A stretch of 64,000 nucleotides of DNA from Neptunomonas concharum (GCF_008630635.1 NZ_CP043869.1:682001-746000); one strand, 5' to 3'. Counted from the stretch's first letter, positions 37,409 through 49,749 are shown. Translations and numbers: made by a program. Notes: generated by a model from the sequence alone, not told the origin.

Positions 37409-38661
37409 TACAACTATGGATCGGTATTGCGCTACTGACATGCTTGGCGCTGGCCTTCGTATTCCTACCTTTTATTCGTGCTAAGCGTGATGCTCTGGCT
37501 GTTACAGATGTTGATAGAAATGAAGAAAACATTGCCATCTTTAAAGAGCGTTTAAGTGAGCTGGAAGCAGAACGAGGCGCAGGTAATCTGCTAGATACGG
37601 AGTTTGAAGAGCTTAAATTAGAGCTTGAACGCAATTTGCTAGAAGATGCAACTGAGGCTGAGCAGCAGCTCCAGTCGGTTGCTGTTGGTTCCAAACAACT
37701 GCTTACTGTTGTGTTGATTGCCTTAATATTGCCGGTGCTGGCCTTTGGTCTCTACTTTAACTACGGGAATGCACCAGCTTTGCGGGCTTCACTGGAAAGT
37801 CCCAAAACACTCTTTGCTGATGGGCAGCAACCCACAGTAGATGAAGCGATCGGTATGCTGGAAGCGGAATTAGAGAAGCATCCTGAGAATGCAGAAGGCT
37901 GGTACATTTTGGCGACCACTTATATGAACCTCGGAGAGTTTGTTAAAGGTGCTAATAGTTTTGAGAAAGTGTTAGCACTGCTACCTACTGATGCACCGCA
38001 GTATGTAGGTGTGATGGGGCAATACGCTCAAGCGCTTTATTTCTCAAAAAGTGGCAAAATGGATGAGGAGGTTCGTCAGCAGATCCAGCGCACATTAGAT
38101 ATCGAGCCTCTGGAAGTAACAGCATTAGGCCTTTTAGGAATTGATGCATTTGAGCAAGGGATGCATGAAGATGCGATTGCTTTTTGGCAAAAAGCGCTAA
38201 TGAACGCAGAGCCTCAGGCAGCAGAGTCATTAAAAACAGGAATCCGAAGAGCCATGCAAGAGCTGGCTCAAGCAGGAAAACCTGTGCCTGAAGTACCAGA
38301 ATTGGCTGAAAGTGATGTTACCTTAGCGCTTAAAATAAGCCTTTCTGAAGCGTTGTTAGATAAAGTTTCTCCTGATCAGGCAGTATTTGTTTATGCACGG
38401 CCTATTGGCAGTCGCATGCCGGTTGCGGCGGTGAAGCTCTCGGTAGCTGATCTTCCGGCAGAGGTAACTTTGGATGACTCGATGGCCATGATGCCTCAGG
38501 CAAAACTATCTCTGCACCCCAATGTAGAAATTGGCGCACGCGTATCTATATCAGGCCAGCCGCAAGCCAGTACAGGGGATCTGGAGTCTGCTAACGTTCC
38601 AGTTGCCGTCGAAGAGGTAACAGGAGAAATATCGCTGGTTATAGATCGGATTGTCCAGTAG
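37405..38661 (+). CDS. ccmI: Cytochrome c biogenesis protein CcmI (TPR)
   Basis: Holds apocytochrome c for CcmFH. 418 residues: two N-terminal membrane helices (about 2-20 and 94-115) flanking a cytoplasmic coiled-coil loop, then TPR repeats (about 140-285, ENAEGWYILATTYMNLGEF) and a beta-rich C-terminal domain (about 305-418). Equivalent to the C-terminal half of E. coli CcmH. Last gene of the ccm operon. Confidence 0.94.
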   Translation: MIQLWIGIALLTCLALAFVFLPFIRAKRDALAVTDVDRNEENIAIFKERLSELEAERGAGNLLDTEFEELKLELERNLLEDATEAEQQLQSVAVGSKQLLTVVLIALILPVLAFGLYFNYGNAPALRASLESPKTLFADGQQPTVDEAIGMLEAELEKHPENAEGWYILATTYMNLGEFVKGANSFEKVLALLPTDAPQYVGVMGQYAQALYFSKSGKMDEEVRQQIQRTLDIEPLEVTALGLLGIDAFEQGMHEDAIAFWQKALMNAEPQAAESLKTGIRRAMQELAQAGKPVPEVPELAESDVTLALKISLSEALLDKVSPDQAVFVYARPIGSRMPVAAVKLSVADLPAEVTLDDSMAMMPQAKLSLHPNVEIGARVSISGQPQASTGDLESANVPVAVEEVTGEISLVIDRIVQ

Positions 38662-38725
38662 GTCGGTTCAGTTTATAGTAAATAGTATTAATAAGTTAAA
38701 TCTTTCCTGGGGACGTGGTTAAACC

Positions 38726-40141
38726 ATGGATATTGGCTTAAGAGAGTGGTTAATAATTGGAGGTATTCTCGTTATTGGCCTGATCATATTTGATGGCTGG
38801 CGTCGAATGAAGGGGCATCGTAGTACCCTGAAAATGGATATCGATCAAAAGTTCTCTGATATTGGTGACGATGACCATAATCCGGAGCTTCCTAACGGCG
38901 GCGCACGTGTTAAAACTTTAGAAGAGCTGCAGCGCGAAGCGGCCTACGCTAATAACAGTGTAAATGAACAGGCTCAAGCGAGTAGCGCAGCGCGTATCGA
39001 TCCTAGCTTCGAGCATATGGATGAGATAGCCCTTTCGGATCGCCACGCCGAAATTATCGATACACACTACAGTGAGGTTGACGTTACGTCAGCGCATTAT
39101 GGTGGTGGGGACGTTTCAGCAAACCCAGCTGAAGAGCTTGACCCACTGTTTGATGAAATCCCCGATTCGTTGTCGCCTGTTCGTGTAGCTGTACCCACTG
39201 GCTCCATTGAGGCGGAGGAAGCGCTAGCGGTGCACCCTCCTCAGCAAGCAGACGTTGTACTCTCTTCTCCAGAGCCAGAGCCAGAGCCAGAGCCAAGCAG
39301 AGAGCATGATTTTTCAGATTCGCAGGTGGCTCACGCCAGCTCACTAGATCTTGAGCAGCCGATCACGGCCTTAATGAGGCAGGTATCAGCACAAGCGGCG
39401 CTTCGTGAGGATAGCCGCAAGCAGGCACAGCAAGAAATGTTCTCTGAGCCACAAGCAAGTCCAGAGCCAGAAGCAAAATTTGAGCCTGAGCCTGTTGAAG
39501 TAATATCTGAACCTGTTGAGGAGCCGCAAGAAACGCTGGTAGATAGATTTGAAAATGAGCCTCAAGCGTTACCAGATACTCATATAACAGAGATTCCCGT
39601 TAAACAGAAAGAAGATATACCTGAACAGCCAGAACAAAACTCCCTGTTTGATGAGGTCTCTCTAGAGCAAGCTCGAACAGACCGGAAGGCAAGGGAAAGT
39701 GTTCCTGAACCCGAAGAGGTTTTGGTCATTACCGTTGTCGGTAAGCAGCAGCCTTTGGATGGACAGGCGCTATTGCAAGTCGTACTAGCGTGTGGTTTGC
39801 GTCACGGCGACATGAATTTATTCCATCGATTTGAAGAAGGAATCGATAAAGGTGCTGTCCAGTTCAGTATGGCTAATGCGGTTAATCCAGGCACATTTGA
39901 TCTGGAGCGCATGAACGAACTGTCGACACCGGGGGTCAGCTTCTTTATGTCTATGAGTGAGCCAAAAGACCCTAAAAACGCTTTTGAGTGTATGTTAGCT
40001 ACTGCTGAAACCGTTGCTAAACACTTAGGCGGGGATCTGCTTGACGAAAACCGCTCAGTGATGCGTCCGCAAACTAAGGCGCACTATCGTGAGCGCATTA
40101 CAGAATATGAAATGCATAACCGCAGTCGCCGTCATCACTGA
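38726..40141 (+). CDS. zipA: Cell division protein ZipA
   Basis: Anchors FtsZ to the inner membrane at the division site. 471 residues: N-terminal membrane helix (about 8-25, LIIGGILVIGLIIFDGW), a long acidic Pro/Glu/Gln linker (about 45-325) and the C-terminal FtsZ-binding domain (about 330-465, VLACGLRHGDMNLFHRFEEG). The linker includes a four-copy GAGCCA run (39272-39295, Glu-Pro). Longer than E. coli ZipA (328) due to the linker. Next to ligA, as in many gammaproteobacteria. Confidence 0.95.
   Translation: MDIGLREWLIIGGILVIGLIIFDGWRRMKGHRSTLKMDIDQKFSDIGDDDHNPELPNGGARVKTLEELQREAAYANNSVNEQAQASSAARIDPSFEHMDEIALSDRHAEIIDTHYSEVDVTSAHYGGGDVSANPAEELDPLFDEIPDSLSPVRVAVPTGSIEAEEALAVHPPQQADVVLSSPEPEPEPEPSREHDFSDSQVAHASSLDLEQPITALMRQVSAQAALREDSRKQAQQEMFSEPQASPEPEAKFEPEPVEVISEPVEEPQETLVDRFENEPQALPDTHITEIPVKQKEDIPEQPEQNSLFDEVSLEQARTDRKARESVPEPEEVLVITVVGKQQPLDGQALLQVVLACGLRHGDMNLFHRFEEGIDKGAVQFSMANAVNPGTFDLERMNELSTPGVSFFMSMSEPKDPKNAFECMLATAETVAKHLGGDLLDENRSVMRPQTKAHYRERITEYEMHNRSRRHH
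39272..39295 (+). repeat. Four GAGCCA hexamers in zipA linker
   Basis: Four tandem GAGCCA units encode Glu-Pro four times; same hexamer as the 20-copy array at 28059-28178. Confidence 0.9.
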
Positions 40142-40166
40142 CGGCTGCTTGACTTTCCTTATCTAA

Positions 40167-42454
<2,288 letters not shown>

Positions 42455-43119
42455 CCGGAGTAGGTCGGAACGACACACGATGCCTAAGAGTTGCTCATTT
42501 TCATTGAAAACAGGAATCGCATTGATTTCGTACTCAATAAACGTTGCTGAGATGACAGCGACATCAGTATCAGGTAGTGCAGCAATAAGTTGTTTCGTGA
42601 AGAAATTAGCGATGCTCACCGGTGAATCTTTACCGTGTTCAATGATATCTGTACGAGAAATGATGCCAACCGGATGCTCTTGAGCATCAGTCACCATTAA
42701 ATGGCTGATATGTAGCTCTTGCATGCGGCTCCATACGGTTTTAAAAGTCGCTTCTCGGCTGATGGTATGAACAGGGTGGGTCATGATTTGTGCAGCTTTT
42801 AGCCGCTTATGGTGAGCAAGCCTTTGATCGGGTTTTGTTGGACTATAAGTATCGGGTTGCGCTTCGTTATGGGGATTATTGGCGTCAGTGCCTAAGAAGT
42901 GACTAAAAGGCTCCCCGTCAGCATGCACTTGTTTCTCAACTCCCGCACTATCGTGAGCAGCCTTCGCTTGGGTCGTACTGTCTACCCCTCTCGCTGGGAA
43001 TAAGGAACGAACCGGTGTTTTAATTCGGTTGCCATGATCGATAACAATCAGTGCCATATAGATCTCTCTTCTCGCAATACCCAAAATAGCGGCAGTATTC
43101 GGCAATCCTTTAGATAACC

Positions 43120-45093
43120 TTAACGGCCCCTGATTAAATCTTTAACTAAAAAACGCGCAGGGTGCAATGCATTTACTATATTTCTGGATATTGGCAGGGG
43201 TTCCCCTGAAATCAGGGATGCAAGATACTCTGATGCTAATGGCGCAGTAATTAGGCCTTTTGATCCATGGCCGGTATTTATATAGAGGTTGGAATGTAAA
43301 GGTGGCTCCATATTTTCAAATTTCCAGTTTTTATCATCTTTTAGTTTTGCGTAGCGTTGCAGATAAGCGTCTGCTTGTGGAGCTGGCCCAGCGATGGGGA
43401 GGTAGTCAGGTGTCGTGCAGCGAAATCCCACTTTGCCTTGCCAGGTGTCAGGTGTTGTTAGCTGGTTGGCTAAGTTTGGAAGCGCAGCGCTAAGCGTTGC
43501 TAAGTTTTTCGTATGGTCGCTTGGGCGGATGCCGGTTTCGGGGTCTCGTAAATCGAATGTCGCACCAAAGCTATACAAGCCCTCTTTTGAGGGGGAGATG
43601 TATCCATCCCCACAGACAACGGTTTTTAGTGTTGGCGTGGAGTTAGGCTCGGGAGCTATGGAAACCTGACCACGAATATTTTTAAGGGGGAGGTGTTGGA
43701 GGGGCTGGAATGAGGCCGCTTCTGATGCAGATGCCACAACAAGTGTGCTTGCTTGATATATGCTTCCTTTGCTATCTGTTACTTGCCACTCGCCAGAGGG
43801 GAGCTGTTTTATCTCGATGATATGACAGTGGGTCTGAAGGTCAATAAACGGACTCTGTATAAGTGCATCACAGACGCCTTTGGGATAGGCCCAGCCTGCT
43901 CGAGGAAACCATAGGGCTGGGTGTTTAATCAAGCTTCCTGCGATGTCGCTAGCCTCCTCTGCCGAGAGTAGCCTGACCGTTTCTGCGTCATAAAAACCGC
44001 TTTCCACGGTGGCTTTTTGGCGCTCGACCTCTTTAGGCTGCGTGGCTAACTGAAGCAATCCGCACTGTTCGGCAATAGAGCCGTCAAGGCATTGGTACAT
44101 CTCTAGTAACCGGAGGCTGTACTCAAGCCCACAAAGGTGGAACTCTCCAGATAGGGTGGGTTGGATAGGTAGCTTGGCATATAGCGCCCCTTGGCGATTG
44201 CCCGAAGCTTCTTGGCAAATACCGTTGTTCTTTTCCAGCAGGGAAACGTTGATACCCCGTCGTGCAAGCGCTTCAGCCGTCGCGCATCCGGCTAATCCGG
44301 CGCCTATCACGATAGCTGTGTTTGGTTTTTGGTTTTTAGGTAGCTTAAACCAAGGTTGCACAGAGTAGTCAGATGTCGGAGGCAGTGTAGAAAAAGTGCC
44401 TGTTAGCATCTCCCTCTTTTTTCCGAATCCTTTAGCTTTGCGCATCTCGAATCCCACATCAGAGAGTCCTCGCCTTACAAAACCTGCTGATGTGAAGGTG
44501 GCGAGTGTGGAGGGTTTATCAGCACAACTTAAGCGACCTATTTCACGGAACAGCTCAGTGCTCCACATCTCAGGATTCTGACTGGGTGCAAATCCATCTA
44601 AAAACCAAGCATCTATCGAACTGTCGATTTGGCGAAAGCTGGTGGTCGCATCACCAATGCAGAGAGTGAGGTAGAACCGGCCATGGTCAAAGATGAATCG
44701 GTGCATCCCTTTAACAACCGGCGGATACTGTGATAATAACTGGTCGGAAAAATGTTTGAGTTCAGGGAGTAGTTCGAGTGACTTTTGGAGGTCCTTGCGG
44801 CTCAGGGGGTAGAGCTCTGTGGATATAAAGTGAAGTTGCGAGGGTTGAGCCGGATGGAGCTTGCTGAGTAATGTTAGTGTCGTCAGTAGATTGGAGCCTG
44901 TGCCAAATCCTGTTTCCGCAATGATGAAGTTTGTGCTTGATACTTTAGCAAAGCGTTCTGTGAGCCGGTTGCCATCAATAAAAACGTGTTGGGTTTCTGC
45001 CATGCCGTCGTGCTGACTGAAGTAGATATCGCAGAAACTTTCAGAGAAGGGCTTTCCGTCTTGCCAGCGAATGGAGGCATGTTTAGGCTGCAT
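43120..45093 (-). CDS. mnmC: Bifunctional tRNA U34 modification enzyme MnmC
   Basis: Completes mnm5s2U34 in tRNA wobble position: the C-terminal FAD oxidoreductase removes the carboxymethyl group, the N-terminal SAM methyltransferase then methylates. 657 residues. Methyltransferase (about 1-240) with ETGFGTGSNLLTTL and WFLDGFAPSQNPEMW; oxidase (about 258-650) with the dinucleotide motif VIGAGLAGCATAEALARRG and a C-terminal NTGHGSKGLITAPL. Normal length for the fused enzyme. Confidence 0.96.
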   Translation of the reverse strand: MQPKHASIRWQDGKPFSESFCDIYFSQHDGMAETQHVFIDGNRLTERFAKVSSTNFIIAETGFGTGSNLLTTLTLLSKLHPAQPSQLHFISTELYPLSRKDLQKSLELLPELKHFSDQLLSQYPPVVKGMHRFIFDHGRFYLTLCIGDATTSFRQIDSSIDAWFLDGFAPSQNPEMWSTELFREIGRLSCADKPSTLATFTSAGFVRRGLSDVGFEMRKAKGFGKKREMLTGTFSTLPPTSDYSVQPWFKLPKNQKPNTAIVIGAGLAGCATAEALARRGINVSLLEKNNGICQEASGNRQGALYAKLPIQPTLSGEFHLCGLEYSLRLLEMYQCLDGSIAEQCGLLQLATQPKEVERQKATVESGFYDAETVRLLSAEEASDIAGSLIKHPALWFPRAGWAYPKGVCDALIQSPFIDLQTHCHIIEIKQLPSGEWQVTDSKGSIYQASTLVVASASEAASFQPLQHLPLKNIRGQVSIAPEPNSTPTLKTVVCGDGYISPSKEGLYSFGATFDLRDPETGIRPSDHTKNLATLSAALPNLANQLTTPDTWQGKVGFRCTTPDYLPIAGPAPQADAYLQRYAKLKDDKNWKFENMEPPLHSNLYINTGHGSKGLITAPLASEYLASLISGEPLPISRNIVNALHPARFLVKDLIRGR

Positions 45094-45181
45094 AGGGCGC
45101 TTGTTAACCGTTGTGATTTAAAGGTGAGTTGGTGCTATCTATCATACCTTATTGTAGAGATATATAGTCCTTGTTACATCG

Positions 45182-45190
45182 TGTTATACT
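45182..45190 (+). promoter_or_regulatory. Possible extended -10 promoter ahead of the CmcI-like gene
   Basis: TGTTATACT matches the extended -10 pattern (TG-n-TATAnT). No good -35 is seen 16-18 bp upstream. It lies about 45 bp before the ATG of the enzyme gene that heads the secretion operon. Confidence 0.35.
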
Positions 45191-45234
45191 CTGCGCCTAT
45201 TTAAGTTCGGTGTTGATAATTGTTTGAGGTGAAG

Positions 45235-45882
45235 ATGCCAAGCGAAGCAGATGTAAAGGAAGCCTATCACCAGTGGTACTACAACAGTGAAGTTTGGCAA
45301 GAGGTAAAGTTTTTAGGTGTCCCTTGTTATAAATCTGTTTCTGATATGTGGAATTATCAAGAGATACTGGCAGAGCTAAAGCCCTCTTTGATTGTGGAGT
45401 TCGGTACACGTTTTGGCGGTTCTGCTCTGTTCTTTAGTGTTATGGGACGTGCTGTCAATCCGGATCTTAAAGTGCTGAGTGTAGATATTTCCCATGAGGA
45501 TGTGTATCCGCAGGTATTGTTGGACTCAGCTATTCAGCTGGCCACAGGCTCCTCGTCCGATCCAGTTATTGCTGCTCGTATTGCTAAAATGCGTGCACTA
45601 TTTCCCGGGAAAGTGTTCTTTATTCTGGATAGTGACCACACAAAATCTCACGTTTTAGCTGAACTTGAATTGCTGAGAATAGTCATACAGTCCGGTGATT
45701 ATGTGATTGTTGAAGATGGAAATATCAATGGCCACCCCGTGTTACCAGGTTGGGGAGAAGGTCCTTACGAGGCTGTAGAAGAGTACTTTGCTCGTTACCC
45801 TGATGATTATACGATTGAAACAGAGAGAGAGGGTAAGTTTGGTTTTACCTTTGCCCCCAAAGGTTTTCTAAGGAAAAACTAG
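45235..45882 (+). CDS. CmcI/rhamnosyl O-methyltransferase-family enzyme
   Basis: 215 residues from ATG 45235 (GAGG 5 bp upstream; a TTG at 45220 is weaker). It belongs to the cephalosporin hydroxylase CmcI family: VEFGTRFGGSALFF (SAM-binding loop region), LSVDISHEDVYP, FILDSDHTKSHVLAEL and VEDGNINGHPVLPGWGEGP. CmcI-type proteins use SAM and often methylate sugars or antibiotics; the substrate here is unknown. The gene is 7 bp ahead of gspE, so it probably lies in the same transcript. Confidence 0.83.
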   Translation: MPSEADVKEAYHQWYYNSEVWQEVKFLGVPCYKSVSDMWNYQEILAELKPSLIVEFGTRFGGSALFFSVMGRAVNPDLKVLSVDISHEDVYPQVLLDSAIQLATGSSSDPVIAARIAKMRALFPGKVFFILDSDHTKSHVLAELELLRIVIQSGDYVIVEDGNINGHPVLPGWGEGPYEAVEEYFARYPDDYTIETEREGKFGFTFAPKGFLRKN

Positions 45883-45889
45883 CCGACTT

Positions 45890-47596
45890 ATGAGCAATCT
45901 TGTCCAACTCGGTGAGCTACTTGTCTCACAGAAAAAAATCAGCACTAGGGACTTAGAGCGTGCGCTTATCGCCCAGCAAGAAATGGGTGATATGCTGGGC
46001 CAGGTTTTGGTTAAGCTGGGGCTCGTTTCTGAGCAAGATATTTGCTCAGCCTTGAGCGAGCAGATGTCTATCCGATTTTTACCTCTGGCGGCTTACCCTG
46101 AAGAGCCAATAATTATAGAAGGGTTGTCGCAGGATTTTCTATTTAGCAACAATGTTGTGCCTGTATCTAAAACCGAAACAGGTATCTGTTTTGCGGCCAG
46201 TGTTCCTCAAGATGCTTATGTTAATAAAGCATTGCGTATTGCTTTGGGTTGTCCTGTTGAATTGTGTATAGGCCTTGATGCTGACATCTCCTCTGCATTG
46301 CAGAAGTATTTACAGGTTGCTGATGATGCAGTTGAGAGCGACGAAGTCGTATCGGATAGCTTCGCCGGAGATGATGAGTTTATCGAGCATCTGAAAGACT
46401 TGGCCAGCGAAGCACCGGTGATTCGATTGGTTAATCAGATTATTCATAAAGCGTTGGATCTAGGTGCTTCCGATATACATATTGAGCCATTCGATGATGG
46501 TCTTCACCTGCGCTACCGTGTGGATGGGGTAATTCATGAAGTGCCAGACCCTCCGCAGCTCAGTTTAGCTCCTGCTATTGCTTCTCGTATCAAGCTACTG
46601 GCTCATCTGAATATTGCTGAGCGTCGCCTTCCTCAGGATGGGCGCATTATGACGAGGGTGAAAGGTCATGAGCTGGACCTTAGGGTGTCGACGATACCTA
46701 CCGTCCACGGTGAAAGCATTGTTATGCGTGTCTTGGATCGTCAAAGTATTCAACTAAGCCTTGATAAGATGGGATTCAGCCAAGATACCTTATCCCGCTA
46801 TCGTGAGCTATTGGATCGCCCCCATGGTGTTTTGCTCGTTACAGGACCCACCGGCTCGGGTAAAACGACAACGCTTTATGCCTCGCTAGCTGCGATGGAC
46901 TCGCAATCGTTAAAGATAGTAACGGTTGAGGATCCTGTTGAGTACCAGCTCAGAGGAATTAACCAGATTCAGGTGCAGTCGCAGATCGATCTGACGTTTG
47001 GTAAAGCGCTACGCTCAATTCTCCGTCAGGACCCTGACATTATTATGATCGGTGAAATGAGGGACACTGAGACGGCGCAAATTGGCGTACAGTCTGCTCT
47101 AACCGGACATTTAGTCTTATCGACACTGCATACTAATACAGCAGCCGGTGCAATTACACGCCTTGAAGATATGGGCATCGAACGCTATTTGATAACCTCT
47201 TCTGTTAACGGTGTGCTCGCACAGCGCTTGCTTCGAAAGCTTTGCCAAAAATGCCGGATCCCTGTTGAATTGACGGCAGAGGTGATCGAAACATCAGGGC
47301 TGGGCCGCTTTATGCAGTCTGGCCAAACGGTTTACCGTAGCTGCGGTTGTTCTGAATGCCAGGGAAGTGGTTACGCTGGTCGTACATCCATTCATGAACT
47401 TTTTGTCATGGATAGTGATATGCACAAAGCAATTTTAAGTGGCTCTGATGCAACAACGCTTCACACGGTGGCCAGACGAAATGGCATGATTACACTGTAT
47501 GAAGATGGTCTGCGAAAAGTGGCACAGGGTGTGACTTCTCTTGAAGAGGTGATACGCGTGACCCAAGATCAAGGTTCAGAGGATGTTGTCGCCTAA
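45890..47596 (+). CDS. gspE: Type II secretion ATPase GspE
   Basis: Cytoplasmic ATPase that powers pseudopilus growth. 568 residues: N1/N2 domain (about 1-150), ATPase with Walker A GPTGSGKTTTLYAS, Asp box DPDIIMIGEMRDTETAQIG and His box LSTLHTNTA; the zinc site CQKC with CSEC (about 460-505) is complete. The pattern PGSF is conserved as in GspE/PilB. It overlaps gspF by one base. Confidence 0.95.
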   Translation: MSNLVQLGELLVSQKKISTRDLERALIAQQEMGDMLGQVLVKLGLVSEQDICSALSEQMSIRFLPLAAYPEEPIIIEGLSQDFLFSNNVVPVSKTETGICFAASVPQDAYVNKALRIALGCPVELCIGLDADISSALQKYLQVADDAVESDEVVSDSFAGDDEFIEHLKDLASEAPVIRLVNQIIHKALDLGASDIHIEPFDDGLHLRYRVDGVIHEVPDPPQLSLAPAIASRIKLLAHLNIAERRLPQDGRIMTRVKGHELDLRVSTIPTVHGESIVMRVLDRQSIQLSLDKMGFSQDTLSRYRELLDRPHGVLLVTGPTGSGKTTTLYASLAAMDSQSLKIVTVEDPVEYQLRGINQIQVQSQIDLTFGKALRSILRQDPDIIMIGEMRDTETAQIGVQSALTGHLVLSTLHTNTAAGAITRLEDMGIERYLITSSVNGVLAQRLLRKLCQKCRIPVELTAEVIETSGLGRFMQSGQTVYRSCGCSECQGSGYAGRTSIHELFVMDSDMHKAILSGSDATTLHTVARRNGMITLYEDGLRKVAQGVTSLEEVIRVTQDQGSEDVVA

Positions 47597-48807
47597 TGGC
47601 CGAGTTCTTTTATCGAGCAGCCAAGCGAGATGGCTCCCTTACAGAGGGTGTGCTTACCGCTGATAGTAAAGCGTTGGCGCTACGCCAGCTTAAGCTGCAA
47701 GGCTTAACACTGCTTAAGCTGGATGAAATGGGTGATGGATCACGGCAGGGTAAAAGTCAGGCTCAGCAAGCATCCTTAGCGCGAAACGAGGTGTTGTCAG
47801 TCACTAATGAACTCGCTGTTTTGCTCCGTGCAGGGTTACCTATTGATCGGGCTTTGAAAATCCTAATCGAAATGAGCGCTTCGCCTAATCAGATCCGAGT
47901 GCTTACGTCGATTCTTGAAACCGTTAAAAGTGGTAAAGGTCTTAGTCAGGCTCTGGCGCCTTATGAGTCTACCTTTGGGTACTTTTATATCAATATGATT
48001 AGGGCGGGTGAGGCCAGCGGGCAATTAGGTGATGTATTAACGCGCTTGGCTGCCTATTTGGAGAATGCGAAAGAGATTCGAAGTAGTGTTGTATCAGCGT
48101 TGGTGTACCCGGCTATTCTGCTGGTGGTAGCAACGCTCTCTATTTTCTTAATGCTTGGTTTTGTGGTTCCCCAATTTGAGACGTTGTTTTCTGATATGGG
48201 GGATGCATTGCCTACCTTAACCCGTGGTGTGATTGATGCAGGTAATGCTGTTAAGTCCTATGGTTGGGTGATGCTGATTGTTGTATTTATCATCGGGTTT
48301 ATGATTCGTCAGTGGGCTAGTAGTGATAGAGGCGCGCTAAAAAAAGATCAATTTATTCTCAGTTTGCCCATTGTGGGGAGTGTCGCTTTTAAATATGAAA
48401 TGGCAAAGTTTTCTCGTACTTTGGGAACCTTACTAGGAAATGGTGTGTCTTTGTTGTCTGCCTTGTCGATCGCTATAGGTGCTGTGGGTAATCGGCAGGT
48501 CAAAGCATCATTGAGCGTTCTCGAGCCTGCGGTGAAACAGGGAGAGCGAATGTCTCTCGCGTTACAAAAGACGGAGGCGTTCACCCCTATGGTTGTTCAA
48601 ATGATCAGGGTGGGAGAAGAGTCTGGTAGCTTGGATAACATGATGCTAGAGCTAGCGAAGGTTTATGACAACGAAGTGCAGTCAGGAGTTAAACGAGGGC
48701 TGACGTTGTTAGAGCCTATGTTGATACTTGGGATGGGCGGAGCAATAGCGGTGATTATTATCGCCATTTTAATGGGCATTCTATCGGTGAATGATCTGGC
48801 AGTATAA
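47596..48807 (+). CDS. gspF: Type II secretion inner-membrane protein GspF
   Basis: Polytopic platform protein at the base of the pseudopilus. 403 residues with two GspF repeats (about 70-190 and 270-390) and three membrane helices. Conserved ELAVLLRAGLPIDRALKIL and QMIRVGEESGSLDNMMLELA. Standard length and position. Confidence 0.95.
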   Translation: MAEFFYRAAKRDGSLTEGVLTADSKALALRQLKLQGLTLLKLDEMGDGSRQGKSQAQQASLARNEVLSVTNELAVLLRAGLPIDRALKILIEMSASPNQIRVLTSILETVKSGKGLSQALAPYESTFGYFYINMIRAGEASGQLGDVLTRLAAYLENAKEIRSSVVSALVYPAILLVVATLSIFLMLGFVVPQFETLFSDMGDALPTLTRGVIDAGNAVKSYGWVMLIVVFIIGFMIRQWASSDRGALKKDQFILSLPIVGSVAFKYEMAKFSRTLGTLLGNGVSLLSALSIAIGAVGNRQVKASLSVLEPAVKQGERMSLALQKTEAFTPMVVQMIRVGEESGSLDNMMLELAKVYDNEVQSGVKRGLTLLEPMLILGMGGAIAVIIIAILMGILSVNDLAV

Positions 48808-48858
48808 TGTCGGCTGAGAAAGCTATTTTAATTAAAAGTGTAAAGTTGAGGGTTGATT

Positions 48859-49287
48859 GTGCCAACACGTTATAAAAAAAATCGATTTGAGCAAGGTATC
48901 ACACTTGTCGAAATGTTGGTTGTGCTGGCCATTATCGGTCTGCTGGCGGGGCTGGTGGGGCCTGCTGTATTGAATCAATTAGGTGGGGCAAAGTCGAAAA
49001 CGGCCAGTGTGCAAATTAAAGACTTTGAACAGAGCTTAGAGATATTTAAGCTCGACGTAGGACGTTTTCCGAGCACAGAAGAAGGGTTGGCTGCTTTAGT
49101 GGAAAAGCCATCGAATGTGGTTGGCTGGAATGGTCCTTACCTGAAATCAGGTGTACCACAAGATCCTTGGAAAAAGCCCTATCAGTACAAAATGCCAGGC
49201 GATCATGGAGAATATGACATCTTCACTTACGGACAGGACGGTGTTCCTGGCGGTGATGGTGAGAATGCAGACATAGGTAGCTGGTAA
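48859..49287 (+). CDS. gspG: Major pseudopilin GspG
   Basis: Main subunit of the pseudopilus. GTG at 48859 with GAGGG 6 bp upstream gives 142 residues. The prepilin signal reads EQG|ITLVEMLVVLAIIGLLAG, with Gly at -1 and Glu at +5; position +1 is Ile, not the more usual Phe or Met. The C-terminal half shows the GspG pattern (GRFPSTEEGLAALVEKP, WNGPYLKS, DPWKKPY and DIFTYGQDGVPGGDGENADI, the calcium site). Confidence 0.95.
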   Translation: MPTRYKKNRFEQGITLVEMLVVLAIIGLLAGLVGPAVLNQLGGAKSKTASVQIKDFEQSLEIFKLDVGRFPSTEEGLAALVEKPSNVVGWNGPYLKSGVPQDPWKKPYQYKMPGDHGEYDIFTYGQDGVPGGDGENADIGSW

Positions 49288-49299
49288 TAGGGATTAATT

Positions 49300-49749
49300 G
49301 TGCTGTTGCACCGCCAGTCGGGTTTTACATTACTTGAAATTATGGTTGTGCTTGCAATAGCAGGCTTAGTGTTGGGTGTATCAGGCCCTATGGCTTTAAA
49401 GCTCTATGAGTCGACACAGTATCGAAGTGCGGTTAAGGATGTTGTGACGTCGTTAACCGCTGCTAGATACGGTGCCATCTCTTCAGGCCAGTATGTCGAT
49501 GTGATTACGACACCTGAGGCGAGAACGATCCGAGTAGGCAAAAAGGAAGTGAGCTTGAGCGATAGCGTGAAGCTTTCTGTTACTTCTGCTCAATCTCTTA
49601 ATCAGATGATCGACGGTGCTGGGGTGATTCGGTTTTTCCCAGATGGTACTTCGACAGGTGGAAGTATTAGTCTTGAGCATAAAAACGGACATGGGATCCG
49701 GCTTCGTGTTGATTGGTTGCTTGGCTCCATTACGCAGGTAGCGTTATGA
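49300..49749 (+). CDS. gspH: Minor pseudopilin GspH
   Basis: 149 residues, GTG start, prepilin signal RQSG|FTLLEIMVVLAIAGL with Glu5. The C-terminal beta domain resembles GspH. It overlaps gspI by 4 bp. Confidence 0.9.
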   Translation: MLLHRQSGFTLLEIMVVLAIAGLVLGVSGPMALKLYESTQYRSAVKDVVTSLTAARYGAISSGQYVDVITTPEARTIRVGKKEVSLSDSVKLSVTSAQSLNQMIDGAGVIRFFPDGTSTGGSISLEHKNGHGIRLRVDWLLGSITQVAL

